Part shown: positions 16,537-27,505 of the stretch, piece after piece
How positions within the stretch are numbered: the stretch's first letter is position 1
How the letters are laid out: each line of letters opens with the position of its first letter
From: Veillonella tobetsuensis
GTDB lineage: Bacteria > Bacillota > Negativicutes > Veillonellales > Veillonellaceae
Direction: 5' to 3'
NCBI RefSeq assembly: GCF_001078375.1
Contig: NZ_BBXI01000014.1
Span: 1-64,000, forward strand
Length of the DNA stretch: 64,000 bases
The notes under the pieces: model-generated
What the model was told of the DNA's origin: nothing
The model's input: only the letters and a program-made list of their open reading frames with translations
The model's database searches: none
Translations under genes and position numbers: made by a program

Positions 16537-18915
16537 CTATTTAAGAACTACATTGGTAGCACCGGCACCACCTTCATCGTAGCCGGCCGTTTCAAAGTGA
16601 GCCACCTGAGGCAAGGTACGAAGATACTGATGCACACCTTCACGTAAGGCACCGGTTCCCTTACCATGAATGATACGCACTTGATTTATACCACCCAATA
16701 TGGCTTGATCGATAAATCGACCAACAGAAACTACTGCTTCATCCACGGTTTGACCTAAAATATTTATTTCTGTACGCACCTCTTTTTGACGTTGAACAGC
16801 AGAACCACCTGCACGTTTACGAGTTTTAAGCTGCGGTTTGAGATTATCTCGTTGAATCTTATTAGATTCTTCCCTCGTAGTAGATTGTAATTCACTTACT
16901 TTCACAGTTGCAGATAGACCATTAATATCTACAGTAACGCGATTTCCCTTAATGGATAAAACGGTACCTAGGGAACGCAAGGATGTTACGTATACAACTT
17001 GTCCAGTAGCAACAGCATCGATGGTCAATGTATTACGTTCATCATCTACAGGTGCATCTGGTACGTGAACATTAGAAATACCTTTGCGAGCCTCATTAAT
17101 AGCAGATTGACGCTTATCCTTATTCGTTTCAGAGAACTGTGATTTCAACTGTTTAATGATGGATTCCCCTTCTACACGGAGACTGCGTTTCATCGACTCC
17201 GCATCAGCTTGTGCCTTCGCTAGAATCTGTTTACGTTTTTCATTAAATTGTTTCTTTTCTTTCTCTAATTGACCGCGCATGCGACGTGTTTCATCTAATT
17301 CTTTTTTAAGTGCTCGTTCCCGTTCCGATGATTTACGAAGTTGTTCATTCAAATCAGATAAAACGGTTTCCATTTCACTACTACCAAACTTAGACTTATA
17401 ATCCCGTGCACGATTCACAATATCCTTCGGCAACCCTAATCGAGCTGCAATACTTAATGCATGACTACTACCTGCTACGCCAATATGTAATCGATAGGTC
17501 GGCTTTAATGTACGCTCATCAAATTCAACATGACCATTCTCGATACAGTCTGTATGGTACGCATAGTTCTTTAATTCATTATAGTGAGTGCTGACCATCA
17601 TGAGCGTCCCTTTTTGACGGAAGAATTCTAGAATGGATACCGCCAAAGCACTCCCCTCTTCTGGATCAGTACCAGAACCAAGTTCATCAAGTAGTACCAG
17701 GTCATTAGGACCACAATGTTTAATAATAGAAATTACTTGCGTCATGTGTGCAGAGAATGTACTTAAACTCGCTTCAATACTTTGTTCATCCCCTATATCG
17801 GCAAAGATGTTGTGGAAAATCGGCAATATCGAACCGTGGTCTGCAGGAATAAATAAACCACTTTGATTCATAATAGATAATAGACCTAATGTTTTTAAAG
17901 AAACTGTCTTACCACCCGTATTAGAACCAGTAATCAATAAGATACGATAATCCGTACCTAATCGAATATCCGTAGGGACAACCGTATTAGCAGGAATTAA
18001 TGGATGACGAGCACGCATCAAAAGCACATCACGACCTTCACTCAATGTGGCTTGTACTGCCTTTTGAGCTATAGCGAGTTTTGCTTTACCATAGACAAAT
18101 TCAATATGGGATACCTTTTCACAAGCATCCATCAAATCATTACTATGTTGTTTGATAAGGACTGAAAGTTCCTTATAAATGCGTAGGACCTCTTGTTCCT
18201 CCCCAATCAAAGCCTCTTGTAAATCATTGTTGAGTTCCACTAATCGCATTGGCTCAATATACAGTGTTTGGCCTGTTGCAGAACGATCGTGAATCAAACC
18301 ATTAAAATATTGACGATATTCCTGTTTAACAGGAATTACATACCGATTGTTACGTTGTGTAATAATGGTTTCTTGGAAATATTTTTGATTGTCCTTATCA
18401 TGTAATATAGATTGAATATCGTGTTTAATACGATCTCGCGTCTTACTAATCGTATTCCGTAGGCTCGCCAATTTAGGTGATGCTGTATCAAGCAATTCCC
18501 CTTTATCATCGAATACGCGTTTCAAACGTTGTTCAACGCGATCCATATTTGGCATATCTTGCATCCACAAAGATAACAATGGATATTCCATATATTTTGT
18601 TCTAAAGAACTTAGTCATACGCTTATAGGCACCTATAGTAATATATACATCCCATATAGCCTCTCTTGTAAGAACAAAATCCTTGCGGCTCTTTTTACAA
18701 GATTCACGTATATCCCTTGTACCTCCTAGAGGCTGTTCAATTTCAGTCTGCCATGAACGCAACGCCTCTGAAGTTTCATCTAAAGCCTCTTGAATCTGCT
18801 TTCGATCCGTCATCGGTGCTAATGCTAATGCCATTTCTTTAGCAATAGTAGAACCACAATGATGGGCTAATTCTTCTTTTATTTTTATAAAATCTAATAC
18901 ATCTTCATTAAACAA
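16537..18915 (-). CDS. mutS2: MutS2 family ATPase/endonuclease
   Basis: 792 residues, the usual MutS2 length. MutS core and clamp regions (about 1-300); ATPase domain with Walker A SNTGGKTVSLKTLG (about 330) and Walker B VLLDELGSGTDP; a long charged coiled-coil (about 510-620); a C-terminal Smr domain (about 715-790) with IHGKGTGALREGV. MutS2 lacks the mismatch-recognition domain. In other bacteria it suppresses recombination or acts on stalled, collided ribosomes. The start is a TTG with GAGG 7 bases upstream, 14 bases after the U32 gene, so the two are cotranscribed. Confidence 0.94.
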   Translation of the reverse strand: MFNEDVLDFIKIKEELAHHCGSTIAKEMALALAPMTDRKQIQEALDETSEALRSWQTEIEQPLGGTRDIRESCKKSRKDFVLTREAIWDVYITIGAYKRMTKFFRTKYMEYPLLSLWMQDMPNMDRVEQRLKRVFDDKGELLDTASPKLASLRNTISKTRDRIKHDIQSILHDKDNQKYFQETIITQRNNRYVIPVKQEYRQYFNGLIHDRSATGQTLYIEPMRLVELNNDLQEALIGEEQEVLRIYKELSVLIKQHSNDLMDACEKVSHIEFVYGKAKLAIAQKAVQATLSEGRDVLLMRARHPLIPANTVVPTDIRLGTDYRILLITGSNTGGKTVSLKTLGLLSIMNQSGLFIPADHGSILPIFHNIFADIGDEQSIEASLSTFSAHMTQVISIIKHCGPNDLVLLDELGSGTDPEEGSALAVSILEFFRQKGTLMMVSTHYNELKNYAYHTDCIENGHVEFDERTLKPTYRLHIGVAGSSHALSIAARLGLPKDIVNRARDYKSKFGSSEMETVLSDLNEQLRKSSERERALKKELDETRRMRGQLEKEKKQFNEKRKQILAKAQADAESMKRSLRVEGESIIKQLKSQFSETNKDKRQSAINEARKGISNVHVPDAPVDDERNTLTIDAVATGQVVYVTSLRSLGTVLSIKGNRVTVDINGLSATVKVSELQSTTREESNKIQRDNLKPQLKTRKRAGGSAVQRQKEVRTEINILGQTVDEAVVSVGRFIDQAILGGINQVRIIHGKGTGALREGVHQYLRTLPQVAHFETAGYDEGGAGATNVVLK

Positions 18916-18929
18916 TGTACTACCTCGTT

Positions 18930-21356
18930 CTATAAAATACCTCTAAAATAATGTCCTCGCGTAATAGATTCGCCTTGTGAATCAACCTTCTTAGGCGGTG
19001 CATCCATAGTACCATTAGCTATAGCTACGTATTGAGATACAATATCTTGCACGTAATTTGGTTTCATATGACGTCCATCAATGCGTAATATGGATATGCC
19101 TTTTTGTAAAAGCATAGGCACATAGGCACGCATATCCATTTCATGACTATTCATAATATGCATTCGGCAATATGGATCTGTACGAAGTGGGAATATTTCC
19201 CCTTTTCTATCCTTTAAGGAATAAGATTCTGTAACACACGGCATAGGACAATTTACCTTGCTACCAGTTCCCACAAAACTAGCAATGGCACAGTATTCGG
19301 AAATCATCATTTCTGTATAGCCATGAACCATCGTCTCAATAGGGACGTGACTATGTTTAGCTAGTTCCGTAATTTGTTTTAAGGTCAACTCTTGCGATGG
19401 ATTTACACAACTTATGTGTAACTGTTCCCAGAAATGCAATGTAGGTGTATTGAAAATATTAAGGCCTGTATCAGCCTCAATGGCATCTGTATATCCTAAT
19501 TCACGGAGCCATAATAAGGCTTGTGGCACGTGAATAGAAATACTATCTGGATGAGCCTGTACGATTGCCTCTAATGTATGTTTATATGCTTCTACTTCAT
19601 CATCTTTCACAACTCGTGGTGTAGCAAAGGTGCAAATTACATCAGATTGAGCACATAAACGGGCCACCTCATCATATATAGATAATGCATATGGTGTACG
19701 ACTCAGTCTATCACCACCAAAAACGATTTTCTGTGCTCCCCCAGCAATTGCTGCTTTCACACCTTCTATTTCATCGACACGAGCTGAAATCATAGGACAA
19801 GTATCATAGGATAACTCGTGTTGCGCCTTGAAATCATAATCTACATCGCCTGTTACTTGCAATGCTTGCCATGATTCTACATGATGTGTAATTAACGCTG
19901 TTTCTAATGCAGTTACGGCATCACGACGTAGTGCATTAAGAACGCTAGCAGGCCACATATAAGGGCCATCAGGAATATCTACATAAGAAAGCCTAAATAA
20001 CGTATTACCCAACCGACCTAACTGTTCTGTTACCTTCTCTAACGATGTGGGCACTTTATTAGCAATAGCTGGCACATACTCATTTGTAACAGTCACACTA
20101 AGACCAGAGTCTAGGATAACAGTTAATTCAGTATAATTTGTTTCACCATTAGAACCAACACTGAGATATACAGACATATCATATTTACGGGTAAATTCTT
20201 GTAAGCCTCGTGACTTTGTATTTTTTGGTGTAGATGCTAAATATAATTGACCTACTGCTAAGCCCTCTGCAGGTCGCCCTTTATACAGCGTATCGGATAC
20301 ACATGTCCATTCGTCATCTACCGTATAATAGGTAACACTGCCATTAGATTGTAATATTTTAACTAATGAACCTTGTTCAATAGGTTCTGTTAAAGATAAA
20401 TAAACTTCCCCTTTTTTCGTATACGATTCGCCGATTGGCTTACCCTGATGATTTGGCGCCACTACGGTCATCATTTGTCGACCTACCGTATCTTCTAAAT
20501 AGGCTGTGGAAAATCCACGATTAAATCCAGATGCTAGTGCTTTACGTTGATTTTCGTGAATTGATGCCTCATCCAATATCTCTCTATAAGTACCTATCAC
20601 TTGACGAACATAGGATACCTTTTTCATACGACCTTCTACCTTAAAGGATGTAACACCAGCCGCTACGAGTTCGTTCATATGCTCACTATAATTGAGGTCC
20701 TTTGGACTTAGCAAATAAGCTTCATGTTTAGGTAACACACTTTCACCCTTAGAATCCAATAATTCATAAGGTAAGCGACAAGGTTGTGCACAAGCACCTC
20801 GGTTGCCACTGCGGCCACCGATGAAAGAACTCATCAAACATTGACCTGAGTAGCATACACATAATGCACCATGTACAAATACTTCAATTTCTGCCTTACA
20901 ATGTTTGCATATATGTTGAATTTCCTTAAGACTTAATTCACGAGCCAAAACAACGCGAGTAAAGCCTAAACTTTCATAAAACCGAACCGCATCTAGTGTA
21001 GCAGCCGTCATTTGCGTACTACCGTGAAGATGAATATTCGGTGCCACTCGTTTAGCAATCGCTGCAACTGCTAAGTCTTGTACGATGATGGCATCTACAC
21101 CAATAGAGTCTAAATCCTTAAGATAATTTTCAAGCTCCCCTAGTTCAGTGTCTCCAATTAAAATATTAACGGTTACATATACAGACACATCTAGAATATG
21201 TGCCAATCGCACAGCTTCACGCAGCTCATCAATGCCAAAGTTGGCCGCATGAGCCCGTGCGTTAAAGACCTTGCCCCCTAAATATATTGCATCCGCCCCA
21301 GATTCCAAGGCAGCCATAAAATTTTCCATCGTACCCGCTGGTGCTAATAATTCCAT
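18930..21356 (-). CDS. U32 family protein with DUF3656 (RlhA-like)
   Basis: 808 residues. The N-terminal U32 barrel starts MELLAPAGTMENF and carries the Cys cluster in CVCYSGQCLM and GACAQPCRLPY (about 165-195). In RlhA and UbiU-type relatives these cysteines bind an iron-sulfur cluster used in prephenate- or O2-dependent hydroxylation; RlhA hydroxylates 23S rRNA. A DUF3656-like middle (about 380-500) and a second U32-like half follow, with another Cys pair (NCPMPC). Peptidase activity is doubtful for this family. The ATG at 21356 has AAGGA at good spacing; an ATG at 21377 would leave almost no leader behind the TATAAT at 21397-21392. Confidence 0.85.
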   Translation of the reverse strand: MELLAPAGTMENFMAALESGADAIYLGGKVFNARAHAANFGIDELREAVRLAHILDVSVYVTVNILIGDTELGELENYLKDLDSIGVDAIIVQDLAVAAIAKRVAPNIHLHGSTQMTAATLDAVRFYESLGFTRVVLARELSLKEIQHICKHCKAEIEVFVHGALCVCYSGQCLMSSFIGGRSGNRGACAQPCRLPYELLDSKGESVLPKHEAYLLSPKDLNYSEHMNELVAAGVTSFKVEGRMKKVSYVRQVIGTYREILDEASIHENQRKALASGFNRGFSTAYLEDTVGRQMMTVVAPNHQGKPIGESYTKKGEVYLSLTEPIEQGSLVKILQSNGSVTYYTVDDEWTCVSDTLYKGRPAEGLAVGQLYLASTPKNTKSRGLQEFTRKYDMSVYLSVGSNGETNYTELTVILDSGLSVTVTNEYVPAIANKVPTSLEKVTEQLGRLGNTLFRLSYVDIPDGPYMWPASVLNALRRDAVTALETALITHHVESWQALQVTGDVDYDFKAQHELSYDTCPMISARVDEIEGVKAAIAGGAQKIVFGGDRLSRTPYALSIYDEVARLCAQSDVICTFATPRVVKDDEVEAYKHTLEAIVQAHPDSISIHVPQALLWLRELGYTDAIEADTGLNIFNTPTLHFWEQLHISCVNPSQELTLKQITELAKHSHVPIETMVHGYTEMMISEYCAIASFVGTGSKVNCPMPCVTESYSLKDRKGEIFPLRTDPYCRMHIMNSHEMDMRAYVPMLLQKGISILRIDGRHMKPNYVQDIVSQYVAIANGTMDAPPKKVDSQGESITRGHYFRGIL

Positions 21357-21391
21357 AATAAATCCTTTCTGACTCATTACCTATTCCTACT

Positions 21392-21397
21392 ATTATA
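21392..21397 (-). promoter_or_regulatory. -10 box for the U32-mutS2 unit
   Basis: TATAAT on the minus strand, between the pheT terminator and the U32 gene. The -35 is not convincing. Confidence 0.35.
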
Positions 21398-21417
21398 CAA
21401 CAGGGGATAGATAGACA

Positions 21418-21447
21418 TAAAAGGGTTTACCATAAGGTAAACCCTTT
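21418..21447 (-). terminator. Terminator of the pheS-pheT unit
   Basis: Perfect 12-bp stem aaagggtttacc / ggtaaacccttt (21420-21447), with a short T/A tail on the minus strand. Confidence 0.8.
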
Positions 21448-21456
21448 CACGATGAT

Positions 21457-23901
21457 TTATCGTAATTTACAATTTTTAGTTGCTAATGCATCAATAATCG
21501 CTTGGATAGCACCATCAATGTCTTCATCATTTAATGTGCCTTCCATGGATCTAAATTGTAAGTTGTAAGCTAAGCTGCGATAGCCTGCTTCAATATGTTC
21601 CCCTTCGTAAACGTCGAAAATGGATACGGATTCTAAATAGTCCCCACCATTTTCTTTGATAAGAGCAATAATTTCACCACTAGCAACAGATACTGGCGCT
21701 ACAATAGCAAGATCACGACTTGTACCAGGGAATTTACTAAAAGATTTATATCTAAATGCTGGTACTGTAATAGATAATATAGCCTCTAAGTCGATTTCAA
21801 ACATGTATACCTTGCCTGGTAAATCAAAGTTTTTAATCGCTTGTGGATGTAGCTCACCATAGTTAGCAATCGTTACACCATTAATTGTGTAATGCGCACT
21901 AACACCTGGATGATAGTAACTTTCAGTAGAAGGTTGAATGTCAAATTCAGTTAAACCTAATTTCGCTAGTAAACCGTCTACCACGCCTTTTACATCATAG
22001 AAATCAGTATCTCGTTGTGCTTGATTCCATGCGGCCTCTGTTACCTTGCCCATCATAAGACCACATGCCATAGGACGTTCATGCGGTACTTCAGTTAATG
22101 GCAAGGCCTTTGGTTCATACACATTAGCCGTTTCAAATAACCACAAATCCTTATTTTGTTGAGCAATATTGCGTTTAGCAGCTTCAATAACAGCTGGCAC
22201 CAACGTAGTTCTCATATATGGGAACTCTTCGGAAATAGGATTTAGGATTGGAATAGCAGTATAACGACTATCACCTTCTGGCAACATCATATTAGCCAAA
22301 CCATCTTTGTGCATGAAACTAAATGTAATAATTTGGCTCAAACCAGCATGTGCTAAGTAATGAGTTACCTCTTTAGTCAATGCTTTTTTAGGTGTCATAC
22401 CGCCAGAGGATAATACAGCCACTGGAATTGTTGGAGCAATATTATCATAGCTTACAATACGCGCTACTTCTTCTGCAATATCAGGCATACCTGTTACATC
22501 ATCGCGCCATGTTGGTACAAGGGCCTCGATAGTATCACCAGATTCAGTAATACCGAATTCGAGTTTCGTTAAAATATCTACCATTCTATCTTTTTCAATA
22601 GATGTGCCAAGATATTCATTGATTTGTTCTGCTGTGAAAGTTACAGTGCGTTGTTCTACTGGTTCTGGATATACATCAATAACGCCAACACTCACCTTAC
22701 AAGAAGGACAGATTTGTTGTATCAATTGTGCAGCACGATCGATAGCATATGCTGTATATTTATGGTTTACACCACGTTCAAAACGACCAGATGCTTCGGA
22801 ACGCATACCCAAAGCTTTAGATGTACGACGAATGGATGGACCATTAAATACAGCAGCTTCAAACAATACATTAGTAGTTTTATCTGTTACTTCACTTGTA
22901 AGGCCACCCATCACACCAGCTACGCCGATTGGGCCTTTTGTATCTGCAATGATAAGCATGGACTCATTGAGTTCACGTTCATTACCGTCTAGTGTAGTAA
23001 GTGTTTCACCAGCTTTTGCACGACGTGCAATAAGTGTATGGTCCGCTACACAATCATAATCATAAGCATGCATTGGTTGACCTAATTCAAGCATAACGTA
23101 GTTTGTTACGTCCACTACATTGTTGATAGGGCGAATGCCGCTGTTACGCAAACGATTTTGCATCCACAATGGAGATGGTTCGATGGTAACATTCGTAACA
23201 AGACGAGACGTAAATCGTGTGCAAAGGTCATTGGCTTCGATGATTACAGATGCCTTGCCTTCGATGGAAGCACCAGTTTCATTCACCATAATAACTGGGA
23301 ATAAAGCCTTTTGATTGGTCATGATACCGAATTCACGAGATAAGCCTACCATGGAGAAGCAATCTGCACGGTTAGCAGTCAATTCAAATTCGTAAACAGT
23401 ATCATCAAGCATAAGTGCTTCTTTAATATCTAAACCAATTGGTGTACCTTCAGGGAAAATATAAATGCCTTGTGCTTCCTCTGGTCTTACCAAATCACTG
23501 GAAATACCAAATTCAGCGACGGAGCAGAACATCCCTTCTGACGTAACACCACGTAATTTCCCTTTTTTAATTTCTGTACCATCTGCTAAACGAGATTTAT
23601 GATAAGCCACCGGTACGATTTGACCTACAGCCACATTAGTAGCAGCTGTAACGATTTGTTTTGTAATTTCTTCCCCTTCTTCAGATAAACATTGTACTTG
23701 GCATACTTGCAATTTATCTGCATCTGGGTGTTTTGTAATTTCTACGATTTTACCAGTATAGATTTTTTTCAAACCTGGATCCATAGAAAGTACTTCTTCT
23801 ACAGGAATACCTGCTTGTGTTAATTCATCCGCTAATTCTTGGGCAGGACGATTTAGATCAAGAGGTACATATTCATTCATCCATTGTAAGCTTGCTTTCA
23901 T
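21457..23901 (-). CDS. pheT: Phenylalanyl-tRNA synthetase beta subunit
   Basis: 814 residues, normal length. N-terminal tRNA-binding OB domain (about 40-155, GKIVEITKHPDADKLQVCQV), B3/B4 editing domain (about 210-390), B5 domain (about 405-475), catalytic-like core (about 490-690) and C-terminal anticodon-binding FDX-ACB domain (about 715-812, FSKFPGTSRDLAIV). It forms the alpha2-beta2 enzyme with PheS, encoded 9 bases upstream in the same transcript. Good ribosome binding site (GGAGG) within that gap. Confidence 0.96.
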   Translation of the reverse strand: MKASLQWMNEYVPLDLNRPAQELADELTQAGIPVEEVLSMDPGLKKIYTGKIVEITKHPDADKLQVCQVQCLSEEGEEITKQIVTAATNVAVGQIVPVAYHKSRLADGTEIKKGKLRGVTSEGMFCSVAEFGISSDLVRPEEAQGIYIFPEGTPIGLDIKEALMLDDTVYEFELTANRADCFSMVGLSREFGIMTNQKALFPVIMVNETGASIEGKASVIIEANDLCTRFTSRLVTNVTIEPSPLWMQNRLRNSGIRPINNVVDVTNYVMLELGQPMHAYDYDCVADHTLIARRAKAGETLTTLDGNERELNESMLIIADTKGPIGVAGVMGGLTSEVTDKTTNVLFEAAVFNGPSIRRTSKALGMRSEASGRFERGVNHKYTAYAIDRAAQLIQQICPSCKVSVGVIDVYPEPVEQRTVTFTAEQINEYLGTSIEKDRMVDILTKLEFGITESGDTIEALVPTWRDDVTGMPDIAEEVARIVSYDNIAPTIPVAVLSSGGMTPKKALTKEVTHYLAHAGLSQIITFSFMHKDGLANMMLPEGDSRYTAIPILNPISEEFPYMRTTLVPAVIEAAKRNIAQQNKDLWLFETANVYEPKALPLTEVPHERPMACGLMMGKVTEAAWNQAQRDTDFYDVKGVVDGLLAKLGLTEFDIQPSTESYYHPGVSAHYTINGVTIANYGELHPQAIKNFDLPGKVYMFEIDLEAILSITVPAFRYKSFSKFPGTSRDLAIVAPVSVASGEIIALIKENGGDYLESVSIFDVYEGEHIEAGYRSLAYNLQFRSMEGTLNDEDIDGAIQAIIDALATKNCKLR

Positions 23902-23910
23902 TTCTACCTC

Positions 23911-24945
<1,035 letters not shown>

Positions 24946-24969
24946 CTAAATTTCAAAGTTCATCCCCCA

Positions 24970-25434
24970 TTATATCAAATTTGGGTCGTCTTCTTCAATG
25001 AATCGCCAAGGTAAATCAGGCAAAGGACGCTCTTCTAATACAAAAAAGGTTCCTCTTGCAAGATGAACAAGTTCACCTAGTTCATTGTAAATACGTGCCG
25101 TAGCCACCATAGTAGTTCGCCCATTATGTTCTACATTTGCTACACCACGCAACATAGTTCCACCTTTAACAGCTTTCACATAATTACCACTAATATCGAT
25201 GGTATTTACCGATTTTCCTAAGGTAAAGCATGCAGAACCCATCACACTATCAGCAAAGCCGATACAAACGGCACCATGTAAATGACCTCTAAAATTACAA
25301 TATTCTGTTTCATTGGTTTGCAAGGTCATTTCTGCATGACCAGGTTCTACTACGGTAACCTCTGAATCTTTCACCCAAGAGAATGGATTTTGATCACGTA
25401 ATTCATTAAAATATTCTAACAGTGTTGTAGCCAT
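24970..25434 (-). CDS. PaaI-type hotdog thioesterase
   Basis: 154 residues with the single hotdog fold. The central helix motif HLHGAVCIGFADSVMGSAC matches the PaaI/YdiI group, whose conserved HGG and Asp position the acyl-CoA substrate. The substrate cannot be deduced. The ATG at 25434 was chosen because GGAG lies 6 bases upstream; the ATG four codons earlier has no ribosome binding site. It heads the pheST transcript. Confidence 0.82.
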   Translation of the reverse strand: MATTLLEYFNELRDQNPFSWVKDSEVTVVEPGHAEMTLQTNETEYCNFRGHLHGAVCIGFADSVMGSACFTLGKSVNTIDISGNYVKAVKGGTMLRGVANVEHNGRTTMVATARIYNELGELVHLARGTFFVLEERPLPDLPWRFIEEDDPNLI

Positions 25435-25491
25435 TTGTTTCTCCATTCACAATACATAGTAATGCAAACATAAATACACATTAAATAACCA

Positions 25492-25540
25492 TAAAAAATG
25501 GTGCGTCACATCATACTTATTGTATCATGCAACACACCAT
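25492..25540 (-). terminator. Terminator of the MacAB-like operon
   Basis: Long imperfect stem atggtgtgttgcatgatac / gtatgatgtgacgcaccat (25540-25498), followed on the minus strand by TTTTTT. Confidence 0.8.
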
Positions 25541-25565
25541 ATGCGAATAGTTCTACTCTATTCTA

Positions 25566-26777
25566 TTATTCGTAATGTAATGCATCAATTGGGTTTAATT
25601 TAGCAGCCTTACGAGCTGGATAAATACCGAATACCAAACCAATAGCCATCGAGAAAGCAAAGGATAACACAATGGTTGGTACCGATATAACCGTGCTCAT
25701 ACCAGAGGCTAAGCTTATGAGTTTTGAAGCCCCTATACCAAGTGCAATACCGATGAGCCCCCCCATGAGACTGATTACAACAGCTTCAATTAAGAACTGT
25801 GTAACGATAACGAAGTAAGTAGCACCTAAGGCCTTACGAATACCAATTTCACGAGTCCGTTCCGTAACGGATACGAGCATAATATTCATAATCCCTATAC
25901 CACCTACTACGAGGGAGATGGCTGCAACAGCACCTAAGAATAAGGTTAATGTGCCTGTTGTCTCTTCCATTGTTTCCATGATAGAGTTCATATTTTGAAT
26001 GTTAAAATCATCAAGGTTTGTATCCTTAATGCCATGTCGCACACGCAAAAGATTTTCTATATCAGACTGCAGACGATCAATACCGTTTTCATCCTTAGCT
26101 ACTACGTATAACATACGTAAATAATCGATTCCATCCACGCGTTCCATCGCAGTTGTATAAGGAATGATTACCATATCATCTTGGTCATTCCCCATAGCAC
26201 CACTCCCCTTGCTATTGAGTACCCCAATAACACGGAATGGAATATTTTTAACGCGAATCTCAGCACCTACTGGGTCTTCATCACCAAATAGATTTTTTGC
26301 AACAGTCTTACCAATTACAGCAACGCGTTCACGATTCTGTATATTTTTATTAGATAAAAAACGTCCAGATTTCATCGTCCAATTATTAACATCCAAATAA
26401 TTAGCATTAACACCAGACACAGAGGTAGTCCAGTTTTTATTTTGATAAATCACTACATAAGTACCGTTAGTCATCGGACTCACGGCCTTAACACCATCAA
26501 GTTTAGCAATAGCTTCGTAGTCGGCTACCTTTAACGACTTCATAGAACCTGCTGTTGGTCGCACCCCCGGCGTACGAGGTGCACCAGGCATAACCATCAA
26601 TAAGTTTGAGCCTAGACTAGAAATAGAATTTTGAATGTCCTGTTTTACACCATTACCAATCGACACAAGGGCAATAACGGCAGCAACGCCGATAATAATG
26701 CCTAGCATGGTCAAGATAGATCGCATTTTATTAGCAACCAAGGATGCCCAGGCCATTAAGAAACTTTCTTTATACAT
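25566..26777 (-). CDS. MacB-like ABC transporter permease
   Basis: 403 residues. One N-terminal membrane helix (about 18-40), a large extracytoplasmic MacB core domain (about 45-255), then three C-terminal helices of the FtsX domain (about 275-400) with the TERTREIGIRKALGA loop. Unlike E. coli MacB, the ATPase is a separate protein encoded just upstream; the genes overlap by 8 bases, with the permease ribosome binding site (GGAGGTGA) inside the ATPase gene. Together with the adaptor it should form a tripartite-type efflux or lipid/peptide export pump. The substrate is unknown. Confidence 0.9.
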   Translation of the reverse strand: MYKESFLMAWASLVANKMRSILTMLGIIIGVAAVIALVSIGNGVKQDIQNSISSLGSNLLMVMPGAPRTPGVRPTAGSMKSLKVADYEAIAKLDGVKAVSPMTNGTYVVIYQNKNWTTSVSGVNANYLDVNNWTMKSGRFLSNKNIQNRERVAVIGKTVAKNLFGDEDPVGAEIRVKNIPFRVIGVLNSKGSGAMGNDQDDMVIIPYTTAMERVDGIDYLRMLYVVAKDENGIDRLQSDIENLLRVRHGIKDTNLDDFNIQNMNSIMETMEETTGTLTLFLGAVAAISLVVGGIGIMNIMLVSVTERTREIGIRKALGATYFVIVTQFLIEAVVISLMGGLIGIALGIGASKLISLASGMSTVISVPTIVLSFAFSMAIGLVFGIYPARKAAKLNPIDALHYE

Positions 26778-27492
26778 GTGTCACCTCCTGTACAGGAGTC
26801 ATATTGAGATTTTGCTTATCTTCTACTATATAGCCATCACGGAGCACAACATTGCGACTAGCATAAGTTGCAATATCAGGCTCATGAGTTACAAGAATAA
26901 TAGTGCGCCCTTCATCATACAGGCCTCGAACGATATTCATTACATCAATAGTAGATTTTGAGTCCAAATTCCCCGTCGGTTCATCGGCCATAATAATGGC
27001 AGGATCATTAGCTAAAGCACGTGCAATGGCCACACGTTGACGTTGACCACCAGATAACTCTGCTGGTAAATGGTCCATGCGGTCTCCTAAACCTACAGAG
27101 CTAAGCAAAGCCTCTGCACGAGCAGTCCGCGTTTTTTTATCAACACCTGCATATACCATTGGCAACGCTACATTTTCAAGAGCAGTTAGTTTTGTTAATA
27201 GATTAAAACTTTGGAATACAAAGCCAATTTCTTTATTTCGCACGTATGCCAACTCATCATCACTTAGGTTAGCTACTTCGTTTCCATTCAAGCGATATGA
27301 TCCTGATGTTGGTCTATCAAGGCACCCTAAAATGTTCATAAAGGTAGATTTCCCAGAGCCAGAAGGCCCCATAATAGATACAAAATCCCCCTTTTGTACC
27401 TGTAAGTCAATACCATGTAGAACGGGAACCTTTAATTTACCATTAACATAGGTCTTCGTAATACCTTGAATATCAATTACTGAATTATTCAT
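26770..27492 (-). CDS. MacB/LolD-type ABC transporter ATP-binding protein
   Basis: 240 residues. Walker A GPSGSGKST (about 40), Q-loop FVFQSFNLL, signature LSGGQRQRVAIARAL (about 143), Walker B IIMADEPTGNLD and switch His in LVTHEPDIA. This is the MacB/LolD/FtsE branch that drives mechanotransmission permeases. It lies between the adaptor gene (13 bases upstream) and the overlapping permease gene. Confidence 0.93.
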   Translation of the reverse strand: MNNSVIDIQGITKTYVNGKLKVPVLHGIDLQVQKGDFVSIMGPSGSGKSTFMNILGCLDRPTSGSYRLNGNEVANLSDDELAYVRNKEIGFVFQSFNLLTKLTALENVALPMVYAGVDKKTRTARAEALLSSVGLGDRMDHLPAELSGGQRQRVAIARALANDPAIIMADEPTGNLDSKSTIDVMNIVRGLYDEGRTIILVTHEPDIATYASRNVVLRDGYIVEDKQNLNMTPVQEVTHV

Positions 27493-27505
27493 AGTTCACC
27501 TACGC

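Noticed and set aside
22604-23059. Plus-strand open frames inside pheT
   Set aside because: Antisense shadows of a conserved enzyme.
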